From: Streptomyces sp. ATexAB-D23
Lineage (GTDB): Bacteria > Actinomycetota > Actinomycetes > Streptomycetales > Streptomycetaceae
Length of the DNA stretch: 64,000 bases
Reading direction: 5' to 3'
NCBI RefSeq assembly: GCF_000373645.1
Contig: NZ_KB892002.1
Coordinates: forward strand, 248,001 to 312,000
A program made the position numbers and the translations under genes. A model generated the notes under the pieces. It searched no databases. It was not told where the DNA came from and was given only the letters and a program-made list of their open reading frames with translations. Shown in pieces: positions 1 to 6,905 of this stretch. Each line of letters starts with the position of its first letter. Positions within the stretch are counted from its first letter, which is position 1.

Positions 1-37
1 GCTTGCCGGGGCAGTTTCATGGGGGTGTCCGCCGACT

Positions 38-53
38 GTCACAGGCCTGTCAC
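38..53. promoter_or_regulatory. AfsQ1 binding box
   Basis: GTCAC, six bases, GTCAC. This matches exactly the direct-repeat target GTnAC-N6-GTnAC described for phosphorylated AfsQ1 in S. coelicolor. It lies about 110 bp upstream of afsQ1, where the divergent sigQ-afsQ1 promoter region is expected; sigQ itself would be off the left edge. The motif is seen directly; its function is inferred from the published consensus as I recall it. Confidence 0.7.
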
Positions 54-166
54 AGGGCCCTGTGAGGGCCCGAAACCGGGCTTGTTGCTGCATGAGGGAC
101 GTATGGGGCGCGCATCAGGGGGGACCAACTGTCGAACTGGGGCGCCCCATGGGTCAGAATGACCAA

Positions 167-844
167 GTGCCTTTCCTGTTGCTGATCGAGGACGACGACG
201 CCATCCGCACGGCCCTCGAACTCTCGCTGTCACGCCAGGGCCACCGTGTGGCCACCGCGGCGACGGGAGAGGACGGCCTCAACCTGCTGCGTGAGCAGCG
301 CCCCGACCTGGTCGTGCTGGATGTGATGCTGCCCGGAATCGACGGTTTCGAGGTGTGCCGGCGCATCCGGCGCACCGACCAGCTGCCGATCATCCTGCTG
401 ACCGCGCGCAGCGACGACATCGACGTCGTGGTGGGCCTCGAGTCCGGCGCCGACGACTACGTGGTCAAGCCGGTGCAGGGGCGGGTGCTCGACGCCCGTA
501 TCCGCGCGGTGCTGCGCCGCGGCGAACGGGAGTCCACCGACTCCGCGACGTTCGGGAACGTGGTGATCGACCGTTCCGCCATGACCGTCACGAAGGACGG
601 CGAGGATCTGCAGCTCACGCCGACCGAGCTGCGCCTCCTGCTCGAACTGAGCCGCCGGCCGGGCCAGGCCCTGTCCCGGCAGCAGCTGCTGCGCCTGGTG
701 TGGGAACACGACTACCTCGGTGACTCCCGGCTGGTGGACGCCTGTGTCCAGCGGCTGCGCGCCAAGGTGGAGGACGTACCGTCCTCACCGACCCTGATCC
801 GTACCGTGCGGGGCGTGGGATACCGGCTGGACTCGCCGCAGTGA
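167..844 (+). CDS. afsQ1: OmpR-family response regulator AfsQ1
   Basis: Cytoplasmic DNA-binding response regulator, partner of the sensor kinase encoded immediately downstream. The receiver domain fills about residues 1-120, with an acidic cluster (IEDDD), the phospho-acceptor in VVLDVMLPG, and the VVKP lysine. A winged-helix Trans_reg_C domain follows and ends RTVRGVGYRLD. The GTG at 167 gives 225 residues and places the phospho-Asp at position 52, the number reported for AfsQ1 of S. coelicolor. An upstream ATG at 149 would add six residues, and neither start has a strong Shine-Dalgarno. The stop overlaps the kinase start (GTGA). In S. coelicolor this system responds to nitrogen or glutamate-rich conditions and influences antibiotic production through sigQ and pathway activators. 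Confidence 0.93.
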   Translation: MPFLLLIEDDDAIRTALELSLSRQGHRVATAATGEDGLNLLREQRPDLVVLDVMLPGIDGFEVCRRIRRTDQLPIILLTARSDDIDVVVGLESGADDYVVKPVQGRVLDARIRAVLRRGERESTDSATFGNVVIDRSAMTVTKDGEDLQLTPTELRLLLELSRRPGQALSRQQLLRLVWEHDYLGDSRLVDACVQRLRAKVEDVPSSPTLIRTVRGVGYRLDSPQ

Positions 845-2382
845 GCACGGCTGTGCGGCGGAGCCTGCTGGCCGGGCTCCGCTGGACCAGCCTGCGGCTG
901 CGGCTCGTCGTCGTGTTCGCCCTGGTCGCGCTGACCGCCGCGGTGTCGGCGTCCGGGATCGCGTACTGGCTGAACCGCGAGGCCGTACTGACGCGTACGC
1001 AGGACGCGGCGCTCGGGGACTTCCGTCAGGAGATGCAGACGCGGGCGGCCTCGCTGCCGCCGCGCCCCTCCAAGGAGGACCTCCAGACGGCGGCCGTGCA
1101 GATGGCGAGCAGCAGCCCCGGCTACAGCGTGCTCCTGATCGACGAGCGCGACCCGGGCAAGCCCATCGTCGGCAACTCCGACCTGGACACCTTCACGCGC
1201 AGCAACGTACCGCCGTCGCTCCAGAAGCAGGTCGGCAAGAAGCAGCCGGTCAAGGCGGGCAACAAGTACGAGTACCACCTGTTCTGGCAGCGGACCTCGA
1301 TCCGCGGTACGCCGTACCTCGTCGCCGGTACGAAGATCATCGGCGGCGGGCCGACCGGCTACATGCTCAAGTCGCTCGACCAGGAGCGCCAGGACCTCAG
1401 CTCCCTGGCCTGGTCGCTGGGGATCGCCACGGCCCTCGCGCTGGTCGGCTCGGCCCTGCTCGCCCAGGCCGCCGCGACGACCGTGCTGCGCCCGGTACAG
1501 CGGCTCGGGGACGCGGCCCGCAAGCTCGGCGAGGGCAAGCTCGACACCCGGCTCGTGGTGTCCGGCACCGATGAACTGGCCGATCTCTCCCGGACGTTCA
1601 ACAAGACGGCGAGCTCCTTGGAGAAGAAGGTCGCGGACATGAGCGCGCGCGAGGAGGCCAGCCGCCGCTTCGTCGCCGACATGTCGCACGAGCTGCGCAC
1701 GCCGCTCACCGCGATCACGGCCGTTGCCGAGGTGCTGGAGGAAGAGGCCGACAGCCTGGACCCGATGATCGCTCCCGCCGTGCACCTGGTGGTGAGTGAG
1801 ACCCGGCGCCTCAACGACCTGGTGGAGAACCTGATGGAGGTGACCCGCTTCGACGCGGGCACCGCCCGCCTGGTCCTGGACGACGTGGACGTCGCCGACC
1901 AGGTGACCGCCTGCATCGACGCCCGCGCCTGGCTGGACGCGGTGGACCTGGACGCCGAGCGCGGCATGATGGTCCGCCTCGACCCGCGCCGGCTCGACGT
2001 GATCCTGGCCAACCTGATCGGCAACGCGCTGAAGCACGGCGGTTCGCCGGTCCGGGTCTCGGTGCGCATCGAGGGCGAGGAACTGGTCATCGAGGTCCGC
2101 GACCACGGTCCCGGCATCCCGGAGGACGTCCTGCCGCACGTCTTCGACCGCTTCTACAAGGCGAGCGCCTCCCGGCCGCGCTCCGAGGGGAGCGGGCTCG
2201 GGCTCTCCATCGCCATGGAGAACGCCCACATCCACAACGGCGACATCACCGCCAGGAACTCGCCGGACGGCGACGGCGCGATCTTCGTGCTGCGCCTGCC
2301 GCGCGACGCCGAGGCGCTGAGCCGTGACACCGAGGATCACGACGCACCGATACCGGACCACCAGGAGGACGACCCGACGTGA
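841..2382 (+). CDS. afsQ2: sensor histidine kinase AfsQ2
   Basis: Membrane sensor kinase of 513 residues that should phosphorylate AfsQ1. Visible parts in order: a transmembrane helix at about 18-42; an extracytoplasmic sensor segment of roughly 140 residues; a second helix at about 185-210; a HAMP linker starting near LRPVQRLGDAARKL; a HisKA dimerisation helix with phospho-acceptor H283 in MSHELRTPLT; then HATPase_c with an N box (NLIGNALKHGG), G1 (DHGPGIP) and G2 (GSGLGLSIA). Its GTG start overlaps the afsQ1 stop, and its own stop overlaps the next gene as GTGA, so the three genes are translationally coupled. The gene order and neighbours match the S. coelicolor afsQ locus. Confidence 0.93.
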   Translation: MSTAVRRSLLAGLRWTSLRLRLVVVFALVALTAAVSASGIAYWLNREAVLTRTQDAALGDFRQEMQTRAASLPPRPSKEDLQTAAVQMASSSPGYSVLLIDERDPGKPIVGNSDLDTFTRSNVPPSLQKQVGKKQPVKAGNKYEYHLFWQRTSIRGTPYLVAGTKIIGGGPTGYMLKSLDQERQDLSSLAWSLGIATALALVGSALLAQAAATTVLRPVQRLGDAARKLGEGKLDTRLVVSGTDELADLSRTFNKTASSLEKKVADMSAREEASRRFVADMSHELRTPLTAITAVAEVLEEEADSLDPMIAPAVHLVVSETRRLNDLVENLMEVTRFDAGTARLVLDDVDVADQVTACIDARAWLDAVDLDAERGMMVRLDPRRLDVILANLIGNALKHGGSPVRVSVRIEGEELVIEVRDHGPGIPEDVLPHVFDRFYKASASRPRSEGSGLGLSIAMENAHIHNGDITARNSPDGDGAIFVLRLPRDAEALSRDTEDHDAPIPDHQEDDPT

Positions 2383-2996
2383 GGCGCAGCGAACGCCGGG
2401 GACACCGCCCCGTCGCCGCCCTGGCCGGTGCCGCACTCTGTGCCGTACTGGTCGCGGGCTGCGGCATCCGCACCACATCGGTGCCGGTCGACGCCGGAGC
2501 CGCCCCGTCCCGGGTGCCGTGCGCGCTGCACGCCGAGGACGTCGCCGCCGAGGCCGGGCGGGGCGTCCCCGTACAGATCTATCTGGTCTGCGCCTCGCAG
2601 CTGGTGACGGTGGACCGTGCGGTGCGGGTCGAGGCGGCGAAGTCGGACCGCCTTCGGATCGCCACCGAGCTGCTGACCGAACTGCGCCGCCGCCCCACCG
2701 CCGACGAGCAGCAGGCGGGCTTCTCCACCGATGTCCCCAAGGCGCTCCGGGTCTACGGGCCCGGCGCGGGCGACGCGAAGGAGGCGCTGCGGCTCAGCCA
2801 GCAGCCGGAGGACCTGCCGGCCGAGGCGCTGGCCCAGATCGTCTGCACCTTCGCGGAGAGCGAGGAGCTGGCGCCCGGGGAGACGGTGACGCTGGGTGGC
2901 CCGGGGAAGTATCCGGCACGCGGCTATCTGTGCACGGCGGAGACGAAGGCCAGCCCGAAGGCGGTACCGACGCTGGGCTCGGTCGGACTGCCGTAG
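2379..2996 (+). CDS. AfsQ-operon lipoprotein
   Basis: Predicted exported lipoprotein of 205 residues. The N-terminus carries arginines, then a hydrophobic stretch ending in the lipobox LVAGC, so it should be lipidated at Cys28. The mature part is Ala/Glu-rich. It has paired cysteines and a segment (ATELLTELRRRPTADEQQAGF) resembling GerMN-type lipoproteins, but I cannot confirm the domain. It is the third gene of the afsQ1-afsQ2 operon (GTGA overlap), so a sensory or accessory role at the membrane for AfsQ2 is plausible but only inferred from position. Confidence 0.85.
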   Translation: MRRSERRGHRPVAALAGAALCAVLVAGCGIRTTSVPVDAGAAPSRVPCALHAEDVAAEAGRGVPVQIYLVCASQLVTVDRAVRVEAAKSDRLRIATELLTELRRRPTADEQQAGFSTDVPKALRVYGPGAGDAKEALRLSQQPEDLPAEALAQIVCTFAESEELAPGETVTLGGPGKYPARGYLCTAETKASPKAVPTLGSVGLP

Positions 2997-3045
2997 GGCC
3001 GGCGCCGGCCCGGCCGGACTGCGGTACGGGCCCCTCCGCCTGGCC

Positions 3046-3155
3046 CGTCCGTGTGCTCCGTCCGTGTGGTCCGTCCGTGTGGTCCCTCCGCCTGGCCCAT
3101 GGCCCGCGGTCCCTGGCCCTGGTCCCTGGCCCTGGCCCCTGGCCCCTGGCCCCGC
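3046..3155. repeat. low-complexity tandem repeats
   Basis: Two short repeat families lie back to back in the gap between the lipoprotein and VanZ genes. The first is about three copies of a GTCCGTGTGGTCC-like 13-mer. The second is a run of CCTGGCCCCTGG-like hexamers and dodecamers. There are no unique spacers, so it is not a CRISPR. Short open frames across it are artefacts of composition. Confidence 0.7.
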
Positions 3156-3220
3156 ATCGTGAGGCAGGTCTCCCCGGCCCGTGCGGAACCGATCCTGCCG
3201 CCGCCCGCGTCTAGGGCTTC

Positions 3221-3769
3221 GTGCGTCAAGGTACGGACGGCCAGGCCGTCATCCGCTTCCGCGCGGTCGGGGTGTCGCTGCTCCTCGCGCATCTGCTGCT
3301 CGTCGGGTGGCTCAGTCTGCGCCCCCTGGACGTGCCGTGGGTGACCGCCGCCAACCTCTCACCGTTCGCCGGTATCAAGGCCGATCTGTCGCTCGGCCCG
3401 GCCGTCGCGGCCCGCCGGATCGGCGCGGGGCTTCTGCTGCTGGCGCCGCTGGGCGTGCTGCTCCCGATGGCGGGCGGCCGGCTGCACGTCTCCCCGTGGT
3501 CCTCGCTGGCCCGGACGGTCGCGGCCGGTGCGCTGATCTCGCTGGCCATCGAGCTGGGGCAGACCGGGGTGCCCGGTCAGGTGGTCGACGTCGACTCGAT
3601 GTTCCTGAACACGGCGGGCGTCGCGATCGCCCACGTCCTGGTCGTACCGGTGGGCCGGGCGCGGCTGCGGCGGGGCGGCCCCCGGCGGGTGCGGGAGGTG
3701 TCGCGGAGCGGTCACGAGGCCCCTCAGGGTTCGACCCCGACGATTTCCAGGGTCGGGATGGCCCCGTAG
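3221..3769 (+). CDS. VanZ-family membrane protein
   Basis: A 182-residue multipass protein with four hydrophobic helices and the VanZ-type pattern: polar loop with NLSPFAG after helix 1, SLAIELGQ in the penultimate helix region, then DVDSMFLNTAGVAIAH. VanZ relatives are small membrane proteins. VanZ itself gives low-level teicoplanin resistance, but most homologues have no known role. The GTG start at 3221 was chosen because the family signature begins soon after it. It is separated from the afsQ operon by about 220 bp of repeats, so it is probably a separate unit. Confidence 0.8.
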   Translation: MRQGTDGQAVIRFRAVGVSLLLAHLLLVGWLSLRPLDVPWVTAANLSPFAGIKADLSLGPAVAARRIGAGLLLLAPLGVLLPMAGGRLHVSPWSSLARTVAAGALISLAIELGQTGVPGQVVDVDSMFLNTAGVAIAHVLVVPVGRARLRRGGPRRVREVSRSGHEAPQGSTPTISRVGMAP

Positions 3770-3864
3770 AGCGACGCTTTGCCCCGTTCGTCGCGCGACC
3801 ATGGAGATACAGGGAGCAGCGCAACGGACCGCTCCCACCGCAACGGTTCGCGAAGGAGCCCATC

Positions 3865-4077
3865 ATGGCCGCACTTGCCCGCCCCCGCGACGGACGCATG
3901 CTCGGCGGAGTGTGCGCGGCGCTGGCCCGGCGCTTCGGTACGTCCGCGAGGACCATGCGCATCATCTTCCTGGTCTCGTGCCTGCTGCCGGGACCGCAGT
4001 TCCTGCTCTACCTGGCGCTGTGGGTGCTGCTGCCCCAGGAGGAGGGGCGCTCCTCCTCGGCGGCGGGCGCCTGGTAG
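3865..4077 (+). CDS. PspC-domain small membrane protein
   Basis: Seventy residues comprising a single PspC domain: an N-terminal RDGRMLGGVCAALARRFG segment and a hydrophobic helix LVSCLLPGPQFLLYLALWVLLP, then a short polar tail. PspC proteins act in envelope-stress responses; actinobacterial stand-alone versions are largely uncharacterised. A good ribosome-binding site (AAGGAG) lies 8 bp before the ATG. The longer open frame upstream overlaps VanZ and has no family similarity, so the short start is preferred. Confidence 0.85.
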   Translation: MAALARPRDGRMLGGVCAALARRFGTSARTMRIIFLVSCLLPGPQFLLYLALWVLLPQEEGRSSSAAGAW

Positions 4078-4098
4078 CCGTACCGCCTCCCCCGTACA

Positions 4099-4144
4099 CA
4101 CGCCTGTGGGCGGCCACCCGGTCGGGTGGCCGCCCACAGGCGTG
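4099..4144. terminator. bidirectional hairpin terminator
   Basis: A perfect inverted repeat of 21-bp arms (4099-4119 and 4124-4144) with a 4-base loop lies between the convergent PspC gene and the small secreted-protein gene. It lacks a T-run, as is common in Streptomyces. Confidence 0.85.
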
Positions 4145-4159
4145 CGGTGGCGCGGAGGC

Positions 4160-4474
4160 TCAGCTGCCGAGCGGCAGGCCGTTGGCGGAGAGGCCGCTGG
4201 TGGTCAGACCACCGGCCGGCATGCCGCCGAGGAGGCCCTTGACGGGGGTGGTGGCGTCGCCCAGAACCTTCGTCTGGCTGGTGCCGAGCAGCTGGTCGGC
4301 GGTGTCCTGGACCGGCAGCGTCGACGTGGCGTCGGCGACCGCACCGGCGACGGGCAGGACGCTGCTCGCGGCTTCGAGCGGCAGCGCGGAGGCCGAGGCG
4401 GTACCGGCGGCGGCAGCGGCGAAGGCGGCACCGAGAGCGGCGACACCGAGAGTCCTGGCAGCAGACTGCTTCAT
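4160..4474 (-). CDS. small secreted protein, unknown function
   Basis: A 104-residue protein with a clear Sec signal peptide (MKQSAARTLG, Ala-rich core, likely cleavage after ASA near residue 29). The mature chain of about 75 residues is rich in Leu, Pro, Thr and Gly with no cysteine. It is not a chaplin or rodlin by its visible sequence. AAGGA lies about 10 bp before the ATG. Similar short exported proteins with the MKQSAA start are frequent in Streptomyces and are sometimes misnamed ATP-binding. No function is assigned. Confidence 0.75.
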   Translation of the reverse strand: MKQSAARTLGVAALGAAFAAAAAGTASASALPLEAASSVLPVAGAVADATSTLPVQDTADQLLGTSQTKVLGDATTPVKGLLGGMPAGGLTTSGLSANGLPLGS

Positions 4475-4560
4475 ATGACATTCATCCTTGGGGAAGGGGA
4501 TGTGAGCGGCTTTGCAACGTAGTCAGCCGCACCCCTTCCCCGCAAACGTCGATCACCCCG

Positions 4561-4596
4561 GAAAACGGCCGCCTTTCCCATTACCGGGCCGTTCTC
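4561..4596 (-). terminator. putative add terminator
   Basis: Imperfect hairpin (9 of 10 paired, GAAAACGGCC with GGCCGTTCTC, 16-base loop) just downstream of the adenosine deaminase stop on the minus strand. Confidence 0.45.
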
Positions 4597-4608
4597 CGTT
4601 CGGCCGCA

Positions 4609-5763
4609 TCAGCCCGCGAGTGAGGAAGAAACGCTGGTCGCAGCCGTCTGCTCAAAAAGCCACTCGGACTTCAGCTCGGCATATCCGGGCTTGATGACGT
4701 CATTGATCATCGCCAGACGTTCATCGAAAGGAATGAATGCTGATTTCATCGCATTGACGGTGAACCACTGCATGTCGTCGAGCGTGTATCCGAATGTCTC
4801 GGTCAGCTTCTCGAATTCCTGGCTCATGCTCGTACCGCTCATCAACCGGTTGTCCGTGTTGACGGTGGCCCGGAAGTGCAGCTTGCGCAGGAGCCCGATG
4901 GGGTGCTCGGCGTACGAGGCGGCGGCCCCGGTCTGGAGGTTGGACGTCGGGCAGAGCTCCAGCGGGATGCGCTTGTCCCGTACGTACGAGGCGAGGCGGC
5001 CCAGCTTCACCGCGCCGTCCTCCGCGACCTCGATGTCGTCGATGATGCGGACCCCGTGGCCGAGCCGGTCGGCGCCGCACCACTGGATGGCCTGCCAGAT
5101 CGACGGCAGCCCGAAGGCCTCGCCCGCGTGGATGGTGAAGTGGTTGTTCTCGCGCTTGAGGTACTCGAAGGCGTCCAGGTGCCGGGTGGGAGGGAACCCT
5201 GCCTCGGCGCCCGCGATATCGAAGCCGACGACGCCCTGGTCCCGGTAGCTGTTGGCCAGTTCGGCGATCTCCAGCGACCGCGCGGCGTGCCGCATCGCGG
5301 TGAGCAGGGCGCCGACCCGGATGCGGTTACCGTCCCGCCTGGCCCGCCGCTCACCCTCGCGGAAGCCCTCGTTGACGGCCTCCACGACCTCTTCGAGGGT
5401 CAGCCCGGCCTCCAGATGCTGCTCGGGGGCGTACCGCACCTCGGCGTAGACGACACCGTCGGCCGCCAGGTCCTCCGCGCACTCGGCGGCGACCCGGAAC
5501 AGCGCGTCACGGGTCTGCATGACCGCGCAGGTGTGGGCGAACGTCTCCAGATACCGCTCCAGCGAACCGGAGTCGGCGGCCTCCCGGAACCAGATGCCGA
5601 GCTTGTCCGGCTCGCTCTCGGGCAGCGCGTCGTAACCGGTCGCCGCTGCGAGGTCGACGATCGTCCCGGGGCGCAGGCCACCGTCGAGGTGGTCGTGCAG
5701 AAGGACCTTGGGGGCACGCCGGATCTGATCCTGGCCGGGCACATTGAGGGTCGGGCTCATCAT
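4609..5763 (-). CDS. add: adenosine deaminase
   Basis: Zinc hydrolase of 384 residues that deaminates adenosine or deoxyadenosine to inosine, part of purine salvage in the cytoplasm. Zinc ligands are in LLHDHLDGG (H23, H25). The catalytic HAGE motif is at 212-215, the NTDN motif near residue 304 carries the metal-binding Asp, and CPTSN precedes it. Length is slightly above the usual 340-350. Two adjacent ATG codons (5763 and 5760) are possible starts. A palindrome shared with deoA and the nucleoside transporter genes sits 17 bp upstream, so co-regulation with nucleoside uptake is likely. Confidence 0.95.
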   Translation of the reverse strand: MMSPTLNVPGQDQIRRAPKVLLHDHLDGGLRPGTIVDLAAATGYDALPESEPDKLGIWFREAADSGSLERYLETFAHTCAVMQTRDALFRVAAECAEDLAADGVVYAEVRYAPEQHLEAGLTLEEVVEAVNEGFREGERRARRDGNRIRVGALLTAMRHAARSLEIAELANSYRDQGVVGFDIAGAEAGFPPTRHLDAFEYLKRENNHFTIHAGEAFGLPSIWQAIQWCGADRLGHGVRIIDDIEVAEDGAVKLGRLASYVRDKRIPLELCPTSNLQTGAAASYAEHPIGLLRKLHFRATVNTDNRLMSGTSMSQEFEKLTETFGYTLDDMQWFTVNAMKSAFIPFDERLAMINDVIKPGYAELKSEWLFEQTAATSVSSSLAG

Positions 5764-5779
5764 CCACGCACTCTAACGC

Positions 5780-5791
5780 CTACGCGCGTAG
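5780..5791. promoter_or_regulatory. nucleoside-regulon palindrome, add copy
   Basis: Perfect 12-bp palindrome CTACGCGCGTAG upstream of add. Near-identical sites lie before deoA, the nucleoside ABC ATPase gene and bmpA. The site is seen directly; operator function is inferred from this distribution. Confidence 0.6.
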
Positions 5792-5865
5792 AGCGCGCCG
5801 GCCGATGCGTAACAGAGACCGCGAATACGGGTGGCGTACACCCTTCCTTCTGACACTGTTACGTC

Positions 5866-6630
5866 ATGGCACAGCGCGCACTCCCCCTGCCTGCGGCAAG
5901 GCTGGGACGGGCCGTCGGAGCGGCGGCCGGAGCAACAACAACGGTCGGCGGCGTGGTCCTGCTGCTCCCGGACGGCGAGCCCCACTCCCACCGCCGCCCC
6001 TCCCCCCTCTCCTACGCCCGCCGGCTCCCGCTGGCCCGCACCCTGGCCCGCGCGGGCCGCACCGACGGCCTCGCCGCCCACGTGGTGCACTACCGCTGCC
6101 GCGGCTGGAACGCGGACGAGGCCCACCTCGCGGCGGACGCCGAGTGGGCGGTGGACGAGGCGGTACGCCGCTACGGCGACGTCCCCGTCTGCCTGGCCGG
6201 CCACGGCATGGGCGCCCGCGCGGCCCTGCGCGCCGGCGGCCACCCGGCGGTCACCGCGGTCCTGGCCCTGGCCCCCTGGCTCCCGGCCGACCCCGCGGCC
6301 GACCCCGAACCGGTCAAACACCTGGTCGGCCGCCCCGTCCTCCTCATCCACGGCACCAATGACGCACGCTGCGACCCGGAGCTGTCCTTCCGTCTCGCCG
6401 AACGCGCCAAGAAGTCCAACCGCGACACCTGCCGCTTCGAGGTCCACTCGGACGGCCACGCGCTGCGCCAGCACCGCGCGGAGATCGCGGCGCTGGCCGT
6501 CGACTTCGTACGGGGCGCCCTGTTCGGCCACGCGTACGCCCGGCCGGTGACCGACGCGCTGGCGGCCCCGCCGCCACTGGGGCTGCGGATGCCGCTGGCG
6601 GCGGGGTTCGGGGAGTCGTTGGGGGGTTAG
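5866..6630 (+). CDS. alpha/beta-hydrolase-like protein lacking nucleophile serine
   Basis: A 254-residue alpha/beta-hydrolase fold protein. The elbow that normally reads G-H-S-M-G reads G-H-G-M-G here (LAGHGMGARAAL, about residues 109-120), so the nucleophile serine is a glycine. The acid (LIHGTNDARCDP) and the histidine (SDGHALR) remain. It may be a non-catalytic relative, or use another residue. The ATG lies about 100 bp from the divergent add start. The TAG stop coincides with the left end of an inverted-repeat element. The substrate is unknown. Confidence 0.75.
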   Translation: MAQRALPLPAARLGRAVGAAAGATTTVGGVVLLLPDGEPHSHRRPSPLSYARRLPLARTLARAGRTDGLAAHVVHYRCRGWNADEAHLAADAEWAVDEAVRRYGDVPVCLAGHGMGARAALRAGGHPAVTAVLALAPWLPADPAADPEPVKHLVGRPVLLIHGTNDARCDPELSFRLAERAKKSNRDTCRFEVHSDGHALRQHRAEIAALAVDFVRGALFGHAYARPVTDALAAPPPLGLRMPLAAGFGESLGG

Positions 6631-6794
6631 GGCCTGTCCGGCGGATCTTCGTGGATCAGCCCGCGGCGTCTGGTGCGTGCTATCGGCGTGCGCCCGAGTC
6701 GCCCTCGTACTGGACGTACTCGGGTGATTCGGGCGTGCGGCGAGAGTGCGTGCCAGGCGTCGCGGGCCCGCGAAGATCCGCCGGACAGGCCCTA
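6628..6794. repeat. MITE-like palindromic element
   Basis: About 167 bp bounded by perfect 24-bp inverted repeats (6628-6651 and 6771-6794, reading TAGGGCCTGTCCGGCGGATC inward). The inner arms also pair imperfectly, mostly differing by transitions, so the whole element can fold into a long hairpin. It lies between the convergent hydrolase and NTPase genes, supplies the hydrolase stop codon, and ends one base from the CRISPR repeat. I believe similar elements occur in other Streptomyces intergenic regions. It could also serve as a terminator. No coding capacity was seen. Confidence 0.65.
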
Positions 6795-6795
6795 G

Positions 6796-6885
6796 GGGGG
6801 CGTCCCCGCACGCGCGGGGAGCAGTCGGCCGGTTTCTCGAAGACGTTCACATTGTGGGGGTCATTCCCGCGCACGCGGGATCGTT
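6796..6885 (-). CRISPR. two-repeat, one-spacer CRISPR (I-E type)
   Basis: Two 29-base repeats (6796-6824 and 6857-6885) flank a 32-base spacer (6825-6856), exactly the type I-E geometry with a 61-base period. On the minus strand the repeats have the I-E form TCCCCGCGCGTGCGGGG with a C-rich tail. The two copies differ at several positions, so the array is degenerate or dying. It lies about 20 bp after the stop of the NTPase gene and on the same strand, so it could be read through from that gene. There is no A/T-rich leader between them. Confidence 0.7.
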
Positions 6886-6905
6886 TCCATGGGGATTCCG
6901 GTGAT

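Noticed and set aside
712..2478. Long open frame of 588 residues antisense to afsQ2
   Set aside because: It mirrors the sense gene's codon bias, as in most high-GC genomes, and shows no family motif.
3046..3155. Repeats as a possible CRISPR
   Set aside because: Units are contiguous with no spacers.
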